Shown one piece after another: positions 44,150 through 53,749 of a stretch of 64,000 bases of DNA. This DNA is from CBINFS01 sp966250015 (GTDB lineage: Bacteria > Bacteroidota > Rhodothermia > Rhodothermales > DASSAV01), in NCBI GenBank assembly GCA_966250015.1, contig CBINFS010000013.1:1-64000 (forward strand), given 5' to 3'. The translations under genes and the position numbers were made by a program. The stretch's first letter is position 1. The number at the start of each line of letters is the position of its first letter. The notes beneath the pieces are model-generated. The model was not told the DNA's origin. It did not search any database and worked only from the letters and a program-made list of their open reading frames with translations.

Positions 44150-47100
44150 TCACTTCACCAGCAGCATTCTGATCGTTTCGACGTAGGAACCCGCCTGGAT
44201 CCGGCAAATGTACAGCCCGGACGAAACCGAAGACCCTGCGTCGGATTGTCCATTCCAGACCACGGTATACTTTCCGGCGTCCTGGCTCGCGTGTACCAGC
44301 GAAGCCACTCGCTGGCCCAGCGTATTGAAGACCTCAAGTTTAACGTCCGCCGGTTCGGCGAGCTGGTAGACGATCTGTGTTTCGGAGTTGAACGGGTTCG
44401 GATAGTTGGGTTGCAGGGTAAAGGTCGTTGGAATGATTTCGTCGCCAGACCAGAAAAGAGTCTGGGAGGCCTCCTCGTTGTAGAAGCCTTCACCTTGTAT
44501 CTCGATTGCCGATTCGTCGGCGAGGGGTTCGAGAACGAGTGTGGCGACGTTTCCCGACGAGATCGGTGTTGTTCCCATCAGTCCTACGTACAGGTTACCT
44601 TCCCTGATCGTAGTTGCCATTTCCCAGCCTTCCGGCAGGTCGGTCACAACGTCGCTCACCCGTACGATCGTCGAATCGAAACGGAGGCCGAGCTGAAGGG
44701 CAGTAACCGATCCCTTTACCGAACTGAGCGTTACGGGCAAACGAATCAAGTCGCCTTCCCGTGCATACTCTCCGATGTCGAGTGTGGCTGATGGATTGTC
44801 CGCCTTTTGGGTTTTGTCAAGGCAGCCCTCCTGAACGGGCAGGCAATCGATGAGGCCGAGTTTGTATTGTTTTATGAGCGCGGCATCGTACACGGTGAGT
44901 CTTCCGTCTCCGGAAACGTCCGAACCTGCGGCGAGGCTCCCCTTACCAACACCGTGTAACAGCAGGGTGGCGTCCTCCGCTGTCAGTACCCCGTCTCCGG
45001 ACACGTCGCCCGGCACCTCGGCCGTTGCCGCCTTACCGGCCAGTGTAGTCTCAGGTGTTATGTCGCCCGAGCTGACGACTGCGGCGGAATACCCGCGCGA
45101 TGCAGCGAGGGCAACGGCCATCGCAGTTCCCATTTCATTGTATCCCGCCTGCGTATAGTGCAGGCCGGTCCCGTCGTTGGCCATCATTCCGCGTGCCGGG
45201 AAGGTGATCGCCTGGTTGAACCCCGTTACGACACCGGGCTCACCTTCAGCCACGATCTCAGCCTGGGCAGCCCTCACGTCGGCGTACCCAACGTCGCCGA
45301 GTATCGTATTCGTTCCGATTTCGGAGAGGACCAGCCGGAAGTTTTTCCATCCCTGATTCCTGAAGGTGGCGATCGTCGTCTTGAATGCCGCTTTATAGTC
45401 GGCCTTTGAAAAGTTCCTGGGAAGGTTTTCCTGGATAGCTTTTCCGTCCCTTTCACCCTGTACCCAGAGTACGGCGACGTCGGCCTGCGCGCCAGTCCGC
45501 GCATTCAGTTGATGGCCGGCGGCTATGGCATTGTCAAGCAGCACGCCATTCTCCCAGTTGTTGGTTGCATTGATGAGCCGGCTGTTTGGGGTGCCGCCGA
45601 CTGCGGTTGCAACGAAGGCTGAGGTGCGCCCGGTCAGCTCGTACCACTTTTTGGCAAAGGCCGGCCACGCCGAACCGGTCGAAGCATTCCCTACCGGGTC
45701 GTCGAGTGGGACGAAGGTATCGGTCCCGGGGATGTACTCGAAAGCCGTCCCGGGCGGTGGATCGGGCGACAGGCTTTGATCTCCGATACCCTGCGCATTG
45801 GACTGGCCTGCGATGATGAAAATGTCATCTACGGCAAAAGACGGGGTATCACTAATGATCAACTTCGGTCGATACGCCGGATTGCTGTGCTGACGGCTGG
45901 CGTAGATAACCGCATCGCTAGCACCACCTTGAGTGGTCTTGACAATGTGTAAGGAAAGTACGCCATCCCCCTGTTTCGCCTGAACGGCAGCAACCGTCAC
46001 GTCGAGTTCAATGTATTGGCCGGAGACAACCGTCCAATTAGCCGTCACCTGGGTGGAGGAGGCGGGTTTGTTATTCCAGGTGATGGTGTTCTCCTGCCAC
46101 GAGTCGTTCGTCACAAGTGTGGCGCGGTGGACCTGCCCGGGATTACCGACGTAAATTGGGTAGAGCCGCAACTTCGCATTTCCAATCTGAGGAACAGAAG
46201 AAAGGTTGAACTTCAGGAACACCTCACGTGTGTTGTCGGCGATCTTGTCGTTCTTGACGTAGAGCTCTTCCGAGGTCCCAAAGTTGGTATTGGCGTGGGT
46301 GCCACCCCGCACGTAGGCGTCGGCTGAGGCGACGATCTCTCCACCGCCTCCGGAGGCCGGGTTGACCTGCACTGAGACGGTCGCTTGGTTTGAGACGGCT
46401 CCGTCATCGTCGCGCACGGTGTAGGTGAAGCTGTCGCTGCCGGTGAATCCCGCCGCCGGCGTGTAGGTGATCGCCCCCGTCGTCGGGTTGACCGTCGTCG
46501 AGCCGTGGTCGGCCTGGTCGACGACCGTCACCGTCGAAGGCACGAGCGTGCCGTCGGAGTCGCTGTCGTTGTTGAGCACCGGGATGACGACCTGGACGCC
46601 CTCGGTCGTCGTTGCGTTGTCGTTCTGGGCTACCGGCGGGTTGTTCGGCGGTCCGCCGCCGCCGTCGTCGATGATGAGCACCGGACGGAAGGCCGCCGTT
46701 GCGTGTTCGCGGCTGGCATAGGTGACCACGTCGCCGCCACCCCCCTGGGTGACCTTCACGACGCGGATCGAGAGCAGGTCGTCCGTCGAGGCAGCCTGCT
46801 GGGCGGCAGCCGTCACGTCGATCTCGACGGCCTGTCCGGCCACCACCGTGAAGTCCGAGCCGAGCTGGCTCGACGAGGACGGTTTGTTGTTCCAGGTGAT
46901 GGTGTTCTCCTGCCACGAGTCGTTCGTGACGAGCAGGGCGCGGTGGACCTGGCCGGGATCGCCTATCCCGACCGGATAGAGGCGCACCTTCGCGCTGCCG
47001 ATCTGTGAGACCGAGGAGAGGTTGAACTTGAAGAAGGCCTCCCGGGTGTTGTTGGCGGTCTTGTCGTTCTTGACGAAGAGCTCGGTCTCCGAGCCGAAGT

Positions 47101-49159
47101 TCGTGTTGGCATAGGTGCCGCCTCGCACGTAGGCGTCGGCCGAAGCAACGATTTGACTACCACCGGAGGCCGGGTTGACCTGTACTGAGACGGTCGCTTG
47201 GTTTGAGACGGCTCCGTCATCGTCGCGCACGGTGTAGGTGAAGCTGTCGCTGCCGGTGAATCCCGCCGCCGGCGTGTAGGTGATCGCCCCCGTCGTCGGG
47301 TTGACCGTCGTCGAGCCGTGGTCGGCCTGGTCGACGACCGTCACCGTCGAAGGCACGAGCGTGCCGTCGGAGTCGCTGTCGTTGTTGAGCACCGGGATGA
47401 CGACCTGGACGCCCTCGGTCGTCGTTGCGTTGTCGTTCTGGGCTACCGGCGGGTTGTTCGGCGGTCCGCCGCCGCCGTCGTCGATGATGAGCACCGGACG
47501 GAAGGCCGCCGTTGCGTGTTCGCGGCTGGCATAGGTGACCACGTCGCCGCCACCCCCCTGGGTGACCTTCACGACGCGGATCGAGAGCAGGTCGTCCGTC
47601 GAGGCAGCCTGCTGGGCGGCAGCCGTCACGTCGATCTCGACGGCCTGTCCGGCCACCACCGTGAAGTCCGAGCCGAGCTGGCTCGACGAGGACGGTTTGT
47701 TGTTCCAGGTGATGGTGTTCTCCTGCCACGAGTCGTTCGTGACGAGCAGGGCGCGGTGGACCTGGCCGGGATCGCCTATCCCGACCGGATAGAGGCGCAC
47801 CTTCGCGCTGCCGATCTGTGAGACCGAGGAGAGGTTGAACTTGAAGAAGGCCTCCCGGGTGTTGTTGGCGGTCTTGTCGTTCTTGACGAAGAGCTCGGTC
47901 TCCGAGCCGAAGTTCGTGTTGGCATAGGTGCCGCCTCGCACATAAGCGTCGGCTGAGGCGACTATTGAGGACGGTCCCGCTAAAGTGTCAAAATCGCCCG
48001 CAGGATTCACCGTTATGACGAAGTTCTGGAAGGCGTAGTCGTCGGGCCGGTCGGTTGCCCGCAAAACGACTGTGTGATCGCCTACGTCTTCACTTCCCGG
48101 CGTGCCTTCGAGCAACCCGCTTCCGTCCAGGTTATCGGTAAACGACAGCCAGGAGGGTATCGTCGGCGCCGTCAACGTGATTGCATCCAGCTCGGCGTCG
48201 ACCGCCGTGACGACGTAGCTGTATGGTTCTCCTTCAATGGCATCGGTGACCGGCGTGCTTGTGAATTGCGGCAGCTCATTGGCTTCAGGGTTAACGGTCA
48301 CCGTTACGGTCGCTTCGTTTGAGACTGCCGCGGAGTCGTCGGCCACCGTGTAAGTGAAGCTGTCACTACCGACGAAACCAGGCGCCGGGGTGTAGGTGAC
48401 CTCGCCCGTTGAGGGATCTACGGACGTCGAACCATTGGCCGGGTCCGCGACAACCATAACCGAAGTCGGGTCGAGTGTACCGTCGGGATCGCTATCATTT
48501 TCGAGTACGTCGATCGTTACGGGCAGATTCTCGATGGTATCTGTGCTGTCGTTTTGAGCGATGGGAGGAATGTTCGGTGGTGGAGTGCTTTCCTCGATGA
48601 TTAAGCTTGGCGCTATTCCCGAGTCGCCGTTCTCACGGCTGGCGTAAGCGACCACGTCGCCGCCACCTCCCTGACCAACCTTAACGACGCGGATCGAGAG
48701 TAGCCCGTCACTCGATGCCGCCTGGATGGCGGCGGCCGTCACGTTGATTTCAATGGCCTGTCCGGCGACTACCGTGAAGTCCGAGCCAAGCTGACCGGAC
48801 GACGAGGGTTTATTATTCCAGGTGATGGTGTTCTCCTCCCACGAATCGTCGCTAACGAGTGTGGCGCGGTGAACCTGTCCCGGGTCCCCGACGATGGCCG
48901 GATAAATGCGAAACGTTGCACTTTCGATCTGTGGGTACGAGGAGAGGTCGAACTTGAAAAAAGCCTCACGGGAATTGCCGGAGTATCGGTCGTTCTTGAC
49001 GTAAAGCTCACTTTCCGAGCCGAAGTTTGAATTGGCGTGGCTGCCGTCGCGCACGTAGGCGTCAGCCGAGGCAGTGATCGTAACCGTCTGTGCACTGGCT
49101 ACTTCTATACAGCAAACAGTTAAAAATAAAAATAACAAGAAGAAAGTAGCTGTTCGCAT
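44150..49159 (-). CDS. giant secreted esterase with DNRLRE, dockerin, T9SS tail
   Basis: A 1669-residue modular protein. Signal peptide 1-24. Four DNRLRE (CBM96-like) domains at about 25-192, 396-565, 667-836 and 938-1105 each carry SADAYVRGG or SADAYVRDG and a terminal YASRE/YASRQ. Cadherin-like repeats follow the first three, with an Ig-like domain near 296-395. About 1108-1345 is an SGNH-type carbohydrate esterase of the acetylxylan/sialate O-acetylesterase type, with nucleophile S1120 in AGQSNAQG and His in GLHYTQAGY. Then come a type I dockerin (GDVSGDGVLTAEDA and DVSGDGRLTVYDA), a cohesin-like domain, and a sorting domain (QPNYPNPFNSETQI...MLLVK). It probably de-acetylates or otherwise trims an external polysaccharide at the cell surface. 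DNRLRE units 2 and 3 are encoded by a nearly perfect DNA duplication. Confidence 0.88.
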   Translation of the reverse strand: MRTATFFLLFLFLTVCCIEVASAQTVTITASADAYVRDGSHANSNFGSESELYVKNDRYSGNSREAFFKFDLSSYPQIESATFRIYPAIVGDPGQVHRATLVSDDSWEENTITWNNKPSSSGQLGSDFTVVAGQAIEINVTAAAIQAASSDGLLSIRVVKVGQGGGGDVVAYASRENGDSGIAPSLIIEESTPPPNIPPIAQNDSTDTIENLPVTIDVLENDSDPDGTLDPTSVMVVADPANGSTSVDPSTGEVTYTPAPGFVGSDSFTYTVADDSAAVSNEATVTVTVNPEANELPQFTSTPVTDAIEGEPYSYVVTAVDAELDAITLTAPTIPSWLSFTDNLDGSGLLEGTPGSEDVGDHTVVLRATDRPDDYAFQNFVITVNPAGDFDTLAGPSSIVASADAYVRGGTYANTNFGSETELFVKNDKTANNTREAFFKFNLSSVSQIGSAKVRLYPVGIGDPGQVHRALLVTNDSWQENTITWNNKPSSSSQLGSDFTVVAGQAVEIDVTAAAQQAASTDDLLSIRVVKVTQGGGGDVVTYASREHATAAFRPVLIIDDGGGGPPNNPPVAQNDNATTTEGVQVVIPVLNNDSDSDGTLVPSTVTVVDQADHGSTTVNPTTGAITYTPAAGFTGSDSFTYTVRDDDGAVSNQATVSVQVNPASGGSQIVASADAYVRGGTYANTNFGSETELFVKNDKTANNTREAFFKFNLSSVSQIGSAKVRLYPVGIGDPGQVHRALLVTNDSWQENTITWNNKPSSSSQLGSDFTVVAGQAVEIDVTAAAQQAASTDDLLSIRVVKVTQGGGGDVVTYASREHATAAFRPVLIIDDGGGGPPNNPPVAQNDNATTTEGVQVVIPVLNNDSDSDGTLVPSTVTVVDQADHGSTTVNPTTGAITYTPAAGFTGSDSFTYTVRDDDGAVSNQATVSVQVNPASGGGGEIVASADAYVRGGTHANTNFGTSEELYVKNDKIADNTREVFLKFNLSSVPQIGNAKLRLYPIYVGNPGQVHRATLVTNDSWQENTITWNNKPASSTQVTANWTVVSGQYIELDVTVAAVQAKQGDGVLSLHIVKTTQGGASDAVIYASRQHSNPAYRPKLIISDTPSFAVDDIFIIAGQSNAQGIGDQSLSPDPPPGTAFEYIPGTDTFVPLDDPVGNASTGSAWPAFAKKWYELTGRTSAFVATAVGGTPNSRLINATNNWENGVLLDNAIAAGHQLNARTGAQADVAVLWVQGERDGKAIQENLPRNFSKADYKAAFKTTIATFRNQGWKNFRLVLSEIGTNTILGDVGYADVRAAQAEIVAEGEPGVVTGFNQAITFPARGMMANDGTGLHYTQAGYNEMGTAMAVALAASRGYSAAVVSSGDITPETTLAGKAATAEVPGDVSGDGVLTAEDATLLLHGVGKGSLAAGSDVSGDGRLTVYDAALIKQYKLGLIDCLPVQEGCLDKTQKADNPSATLDIGEYAREGDLIRLPVTLSSVKGSVTALQLGLRFDSTIVRVSDVVTDLPEGWEMATTIREGNLYVGLMGTTPISSGNVATLVLEPLADESAIEIQGEGFYNEEASQTLFWSGDEIIPTTFTLQPNYPNPFNSETQIVYQLAEPADVKLEVFNTLGQRVASLVHASQDAGKYTVVWNGQSDAGSSVSSGLYICRIQAGSYVETIRMLLVK
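46350..47128 (-). repeat. 779-bp direct repeat, copy 1
   Basis: This segment recurs 813 bases further on (47163-47941). Reading both copies I find a single difference, C at 46370 against T at 47183. It encodes one DNRLRE domain plus the adjacent cadherin-like repeat (about residues 678-937 of the giant protein). The period of 813 bases is 271 codons, so the reading frame is kept. Near-identity at silent sites means recent duplication or gene conversion. Confidence 0.95.
47163..47941 (-). repeat. 779-bp direct repeat, copy 2
   Basis: Second copy of the unit at 46350-47128, encoding about residues 407-666. Beyond its edges the two flanks diverge: 47942 onward reads CATAAGCG-like versus CGTAGGCG-like at the first copy. 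The other two DNRLRE units of the same gene are clearly diverged at DNA level, so only this pair is recent. Confidence 0.95.
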
Positions 49160-49516
49160 GAGTGTACGTTAGGGCAATTTTGACGGTTTTGTAAGCACCG
49201 CGCGAGTGTATTGAAATAGGAGTTGTAAATCTGAAACCTATTTAGAAAAGAATCACTTAGCCATTGTCGTTATTTGGCTCAACGTTTCTAAGCCCGCGGC
49301 TAAGGAGAAGTATAGAAAAGACATGCAGGGTGGTAAGTTACCCCGGACTTTAGATTTGAACAGCTGAGTGGAAGGGGAAATCTAATCCAAAAGTATTGAC
49401 CCAGTCAGCCTTCAGGCTCAGCGTCGTGGTGAGGAGAAGACGTGCGTTTGTACAGGTCGTGATTGGTAGTTTATTCCCCCAGATTTACAGGCTGGTAAGT
49501 GCGTTATGGACAAAGT
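49160..49516. promoter_or_regulatory. divergent intergenic region
   Basis: These 357 bases separate the leftward giant protein gene from the rightward glycosyltransferase gene at 49517 and must hold both promoters. The part at 49160-49280 is AT-rich. I cannot single out a convincing promoter, operator or small RNA, and the short open frames have no domain. Confidence 0.35.
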
Positions 49517-50593
49517 ATGGGTATGAAAATCATTGCCTGTGGTTCGCCATATGGGAAGGGAGGTATTGGTCGTCACTTTGCTCAGATCGTCGAAGAAGCC
49601 AGGGAGAAGGGGCATCTGCAACACTATTATACTCCTATCATAAAGCCGGATGACGGCCAGTACGGTACGCGTATTCCTTTGAGGGAATTCGACTGGATCC
49701 GGCACTACACTCCCGTCCGATTCAGTCAGAGTTGGTTGAGTGTGGCAAAGGGCGAGATTTTCGACCGCAAGGTAGCGTCAAAGCTTAACGAGCCGGCCGG
49801 GGTACTGGTAGGATTCGTCGGGAAGACGCTTCACAGTTTTGAGAAGGCAAAACGGCTGGGGTTCGGCAAACTCGAGCTAATCGCTACGAACAGCCACGTC
49901 AATAATCTAATGCGCTTGCACAAGCGGGCGGGGCGGGAAACCGGGATTCACGATAGCTGGCTAAATGAGGTCCAGCGGCGAAAGACCATCAAAGAGTACG
50001 AATTGGCGGACGTAATCCGTGTCCATTCCGAGTACGTCCGCCAGACGTTTATCGAAGAAGGAGTGCCTGAGCAGAAGCTTGAACGGATGTACCTCACGGT
50101 ACACCCCAGATTCAAGCCGCCAGACGGTCGTCCAGATGATGGTGTTTTTCGGGTGGTTTACGTTGGGAGGGTCGAGGCCACGAAGGGGATACCTCTTTTG
50201 ATCGAGGCCTTTTCGCGCCTGTCCGTCAGTCCCGCCGAGCTCATCCTCGTTGGAGGCTGGTCCACGCGGGCAATGAGACGATACATGGAGGAGCGGATGA
50301 GTCGCGACCCGAGGATTCGTCTGGCACCGGGCGACCCGCTACCAATCTTGCACCAGGCCGACGTTTTTGTTCACCCGTCTTACGAGGATGGATTTGCATA
50401 CGCACCCTTCGAGGCGCTTGCCTGTGGCGTACCCGTGATCGTCACGGAAGATACGGGAATGAAAGAGTACGTCGAGGAGGGGGTTAACGGATTCATCGTG
50501 CCGACGGGCAACTGGAAGGCCATTCACGAGCGCCTCGAGTACGTTGCTCGTCATCCAATTTCACAATCGTTTACTCTCACCAATGCATCTTAA
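49517..50593 (+). CDS. GT4-family glycosyltransferase
   Basis: ATG 49517 gives 358 residues beginning MGMKIIACGSPYGKGGIGRH; a GTG at 49499 would add six and ATG 49523 would remove two. It is a GT-B enzyme: N-terminal Rossmann with a GGIG nucleotide loop, C-terminal domain with YVGRVEATKGIPLLIEA and the E-x7-E region SYEDGFAYAPFEALACG. It opens the second rightward block of the polysaccharide locus. The next sulfotransferase overlaps its end by 11 bases. Confidence 0.85.
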   Translation: MGMKIIACGSPYGKGGIGRHFAQIVEEAREKGHLQHYYTPIIKPDDGQYGTRIPLREFDWIRHYTPVRFSQSWLSVAKGEIFDRKVASKLNEPAGVLVGFVGKTLHSFEKAKRLGFGKLELIATNSHVNNLMRLHKRAGRETGIHDSWLNEVQRRKTIKEYELADVIRVHSEYVRQTFIEEGVPEQKLERMYLTVHPRFKPPDGRPDDGVFRVVYVGRVEATKGIPLLIEAFSRLSVSPAELILVGGWSTRAMRRYMEERMSRDPRIRLAPGDPLPILHQADVFVHPSYEDGFAYAPFEALACGVPVIVTEDTGMKEYVEEGVNGFIVPTGNWKAIHERLEYVARHPISQSFTLTNAS

Positions 50594-51527
50594 CGTGGGA
50601 AATAATCAGGCTTTACTGGATCGCGATTACGATAAGGAGAGTTTGGTACACGCTCCTTTTCGGGTCTTTTTCGGGCATCATAAATGTGCCACGGGATGGA
50701 TTGACGGGGTGCTGAGGGAAATTTGTTTTCACATGGGCATCCGTTTCAAGATCGTTCACCTTCCCGTGCATTTTCTGCACGCGGGTTCGCTCGGCAATCT
50801 AGTCAGGCAAGAGCGAATTGGGTTCCTGGCCTACACCAATGCCGAACGAATCCATACCCTCGACCTTCCCCCCTTCAAGGGATTCCACGTTGTGCGCGAT
50901 CCTCGAGACGTGATCGTGTCCGCTTACTTCTCGCACCTCTACAGCCATAGCTCGAAGGGATGGCCGGAGCTCGAGGCGCACCGAAAAGAGCTACAACAGC
51001 TTTCGAAAGAGGAAGGTCTGTTTTGCGAAATGGAGTTCTCCCGGCCCGAAATGGAGCAGATGTACGATTGGGACTACGAGCAGGAGAACGTCCTGGAGCT
51101 GAAGATGGAGGAGTTGACCGGTGATCCCATAAACGGGTTCATTCGGATCGTTCGATTCCTCGATCTGCTAGACGAGAGGGAGCACGGCGGCCTGCAGCGG
51201 GCATTGTTGACGGTCAATCTGAAAATGAACCGGCTGAACCAGAAAGGCAGACGGTTCATGCCGGGTAATTTGCCCATGTTTCCCGTTCCCCAGCGGAGTG
51301 TTCCGCTCATTCCCCTCCACGATTTGGTGACCATCCTTGAAAAGAAAAGCTTTTCACGGCTCGCCGGGGGACGGAAGCGTGGTCAGGAGAACGTGAAGAG
51401 CCACTACAGGAAAGGAGTACCCGGAGACTGGAAGAACCATTTCACGGAGGCCCACATTCGCCATTTTAAGGAATCCTACAACCATGTTCTCGTCAAGCTG
51501 GGATACGAGACCGACGCAAACTGGTAG
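50583..51527 (+). CDS. sulfotransferase 2
   Basis: The preferred start is ATG 50583 (MHLNVGNNQALLD), overlapping the previous stop by 11 bases; an upstream TTG at 50544 would overlap more. The protein has 314 residues. FRVFFGHHKCATGWIDGVL is the 5'-phosphosulfate loop in the GxxKxxT form, and FHVVRDPRDVIVSAYFSHLY the 3'-phosphate site; KSHYRKGVPGDWKNHFTE near the C-terminus matches the RKGxxGDWKxxFT motif of cytosolic-type sulfotransferases. All three PAPS-binding elements are thus present. It differs in type from the other four sulfotransferases here. Confidence 0.88.
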   Translation: MHLNVGNNQALLDRDYDKESLVHAPFRVFFGHHKCATGWIDGVLREICFHMGIRFKIVHLPVHFLHAGSLGNLVRQERIGFLAYTNAERIHTLDLPPFKGFHVVRDPRDVIVSAYFSHLYSHSSKGWPELEAHRKELQQLSKEEGLFCEMEFSRPEMEQMYDWDYEQENVLELKMEELTGDPINGFIRIVRFLDLLDEREHGGLQRALLTVNLKMNRLNQKGRRFMPGNLPMFPVPQRSVPLIPLHDLVTILEKKSFSRLAGGRKRGQENVKSHYRKGVPGDWKNHFTEAHIRHFKESYNHVLVKLGYETDANW

Positions 51528-51598
51528 TCAATAGTCGGAGTAACCGAGCTCAGCGGCTCTGACGCCATCCCCGGACGGGTTATTTGTTCAGGAAATCT

Positions 51599-52768
51599 AT
51601 GATTGTAGGACATTACGCTCCCATGATCTGGGCGCAAGGAGGTATAGCGAACTACGTTAGCCGGCTGGGAGCCGTCCAGACCGCGTTGGGGCATACTGTG
51701 TATTACTTTGGCAACCAGGATGCTACCGGGGTAAAGTCGGATTCGTACATCGAGGTAAGGAACTCAGAAGAGTTGTTCAAGCATGCGCGGGTCCTGGGGC
51801 TCGACGTCTTACATCTCCACAAACCGGTCGACGTTCTGCCCGAAGATCGCGTGCCGGTCGTCCGAACCTTCCATGGTCACCAGGGATCGTGCCCGAGTGG
51901 GACTCGGTATCTATCTCGCTCCGGAATGCCATGTAATCGGGCATACAGTGTGTTTGGTTGCCTCTGGGGACACTACGTCGATCGCTGTGGGAGCCGGCAT
52001 CCGGCGCGCGTGAAGGAGCACTTCACGCGTTTGCACCACGAAATGCGGCAGGCTTCCCTCGTCCCCACCTATACGGTGAGCCAATATCTGTACCATCAGA
52101 TGGTCCGTTCCGGGTGCTCTTCGGAACTCTTGCATACCATTTTGTCGCCTGCACCGGAGGTAACCCATCCCTACCGGCCTCCCGAACCGGGAGGCGTTTC
52201 CCATTTTGTCTTTCTTGGCCGTCTCGTACCACAAAAGGGGCTGTCCTGGCTGCTTCGCGCGATCGGCAAGGTTTCTCGGCCTGTTCATCTCGACGTGGCT
52301 GGAGACGGATATGAACGAGACGAATCGCAACGTTTGGCCGAACGTCTCGGCATCGCGGACCGAGTGACGTTTCACGGATGGGTGGAGCAAAGCGTGGTAT
52401 CAAGGCTCATTTTGAATGCAAGGGCTGTCATTTTTCCTTCGGTCTGGCAGGAGCCGGCCGGGCTCGTCAGTCTGGAAGCCGCAGCTCACGGGCGTGCCGT
52501 TATCGCCAGCCGTGTGGGTGGCATACCCGAATATGCGACAGAAGAGTATGCCTTGCTGGTAGAACCGAACGACGTCGACGGGCTCGCCGATTGCATCGAT
52601 CGCCTGGCTTCCGACGTTCAGCTTGCCGAACACTTGGGTCGAAACGGGATGGAGCTGATGGGTAAGCGATTCAGTATGGCAGGCTTTATGGATCAGCTGG
52701 AGGCATTTTACAACCGTGCCATCATGAGGGTCAACAACGCGCCTCTGGAGAGCCGAGGCGTCTCGTAG
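51599..52768 (+). CDS. GT4-family glycosyltransferase
   Basis: ATG 51599 follows CAGGAAATCT and gives 389 residues starting MIVGHYAPMIWAQGGIANYV; a TTG at 51584 is less likely. The enzyme is GT-B, family 4, with a Cys-containing insertion in the acceptor domain (SCPSGTRYL, MPCNRAYSVFGCLWG, VDRCGSRHP), a pattern seen in a subset of GT4 proteins. The donor domain has FLGRLVPQKGLSWLLRA and SVWQEPAGLVSLEAAAHG. It lies between two sulfotransferase genes in the same direction. Confidence 0.87.
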   Translation: MIVGHYAPMIWAQGGIANYVSRLGAVQTALGHTVYYFGNQDATGVKSDSYIEVRNSEELFKHARVLGLDVLHLHKPVDVLPEDRVPVVRTFHGHQGSCPSGTRYLSRSGMPCNRAYSVFGCLWGHYVDRCGSRHPARVKEHFTRLHHEMRQASLVPTYTVSQYLYHQMVRSGCSSELLHTILSPAPEVTHPYRPPEPGGVSHFVFLGRLVPQKGLSWLLRAIGKVSRPVHLDVAGDGYERDESQRLAERLGIADRVTFHGWVEQSVVSRLILNARAVIFPSVWQEPAGLVSLEAAAHGRAVIASRVGGIPEYATEEYALLVEPNDVDGLADCIDRLASDVQLAEHLGRNGMELMGKRFSMAGFMDQLEAFYNRAIMRVNNAPLESRGVS

Positions 52769-52812
52769 ACGACGAGCCACTGTACCAATTCGAACTTACA
52801 ACGAACAACGTC

Positions 52813-53733
52813 ATGAGCATATCAACCGCCGTCATACTAGGTTCACCGAGATCGGGCACGACGTTTTTGATGCACGTCCTGAACGGGTTGCCTGATTCGG
52901 AATGTATGGTAGGTACGCTGCTGCCGGTAGCCATTCCTCACGTGGTCAACCAGGATATTCCTCGGGACGTCTACGAGGCGCTCGCTGTCGGCTTTGAGCG
53001 ATCACTGGATGCTTACCTGCACTCGGCCCGCTTTTACTCGAGGGGGGCAGCCTTGCAGAAGTGGGGAGCGGCGCCGACCGGTCTGCGAGGTCTGATCGAT
53101 GCGTTTAAAGGCAACCGCAAGGGCATCCAGCGATTAATCTATAAAGAGCCTTTTCTCAGTCTGGCGCCGGATTTTACCTACCAGGCACTTCCGGAGGCGC
53201 GCATCATCCACATTTATCGGGACGGGCGAGACGTTGCCAACTCGCTGGTGCGTAGTTACGACGTCCTTTCGAATGAGCGGTTGACGAATCTTCTTGGCTC
53301 GGAGATGAGATTGGGGCGCAGCTACGACGGTGTGCATTACGTGCCTTGGTGGGTCGAAGCCGGAAAAGATGACGAGTTCATGGCAGGATCACCATATGTG
53401 CGTGCCATCTGGATGTGGAAGTACATGGTTCGGCGTTGCCACGATTTCTTCTCTCGGCCGGAGATCGAACAGAGTGGCCGTGTGATGCTTCTGCGGTACG
53501 AGGACCTGATGCGACAGCCTGAAAAGTACGGCAAAGCCGTTTTGGACCACCTTGGAGCCAAACCGAGCAAACACTTCTGGAAAAGGCTACGATCGGCGCA
53601 CGCTGATTCGATCGGCAAATACCGAAAACGCGACAAAGCGGAGGTCGAGGCAGCGGAGCGTATAGCAGGGGAAGAGTTGCGTCTGTACGGCTATACCCTG
53701 TCTTCGAGCACTGCTGAAACTGTCTCGGCATAA
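52813..53733 (+). CDS. sulfotransferase 3
   Basis: A 306-residue sulfotransferase. The 5'-phosphosulfate loop is ILGSPRSGTTFLMHVL at the N-terminus, and ARIIHIYRDGRDVANSLV is the 3'-phosphate site; LIYKEPFLSLAP supplies a typical K-E/T-P turn. VMLLRYEDLMRQPEKYG is the conserved helix start after it. No membrane helix or signal is visible, so it should act on the lipid-linked or nucleotide-bound sugar in the cytoplasm. The next GT gene begins 16 bases after its stop. Confidence 0.88.
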   Translation: MSISTAVILGSPRSGTTFLMHVLNGLPDSECMVGTLLPVAIPHVVNQDIPRDVYEALAVGFERSLDAYLHSARFYSRGAALQKWGAAPTGLRGLIDAFKGNRKGIQRLIYKEPFLSLAPDFTYQALPEARIIHIYRDGRDVANSLVRSYDVLSNERLTNLLGSEMRLGRSYDGVHYVPWWVEAGKDDEFMAGSPYVRAIWMWKYMVRRCHDFFSRPEIEQSGRVMLLRYEDLMRQPEKYGKAVLDHLGAKPSKHFWKRLRSAHADSIGKYRKRDKAEVEAAERIAGEELRLYGYTLSSSTAETVSA

Positions 53734-53749
53734 TCGGCGCAGTCTAGTG

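Noticed and set aside
44123..44791. 222-codon plus-strand frame after sulfotransferase 1
   Set aside because: Antisense to the sorting domain of the giant secreted protein and overlapping the terminator hairpin; no domain.
46350..47941. CRISPR-like repeat array
   Set aside because: Only two long copies within a coding frame; no short repeats with spacers and no cas genes.
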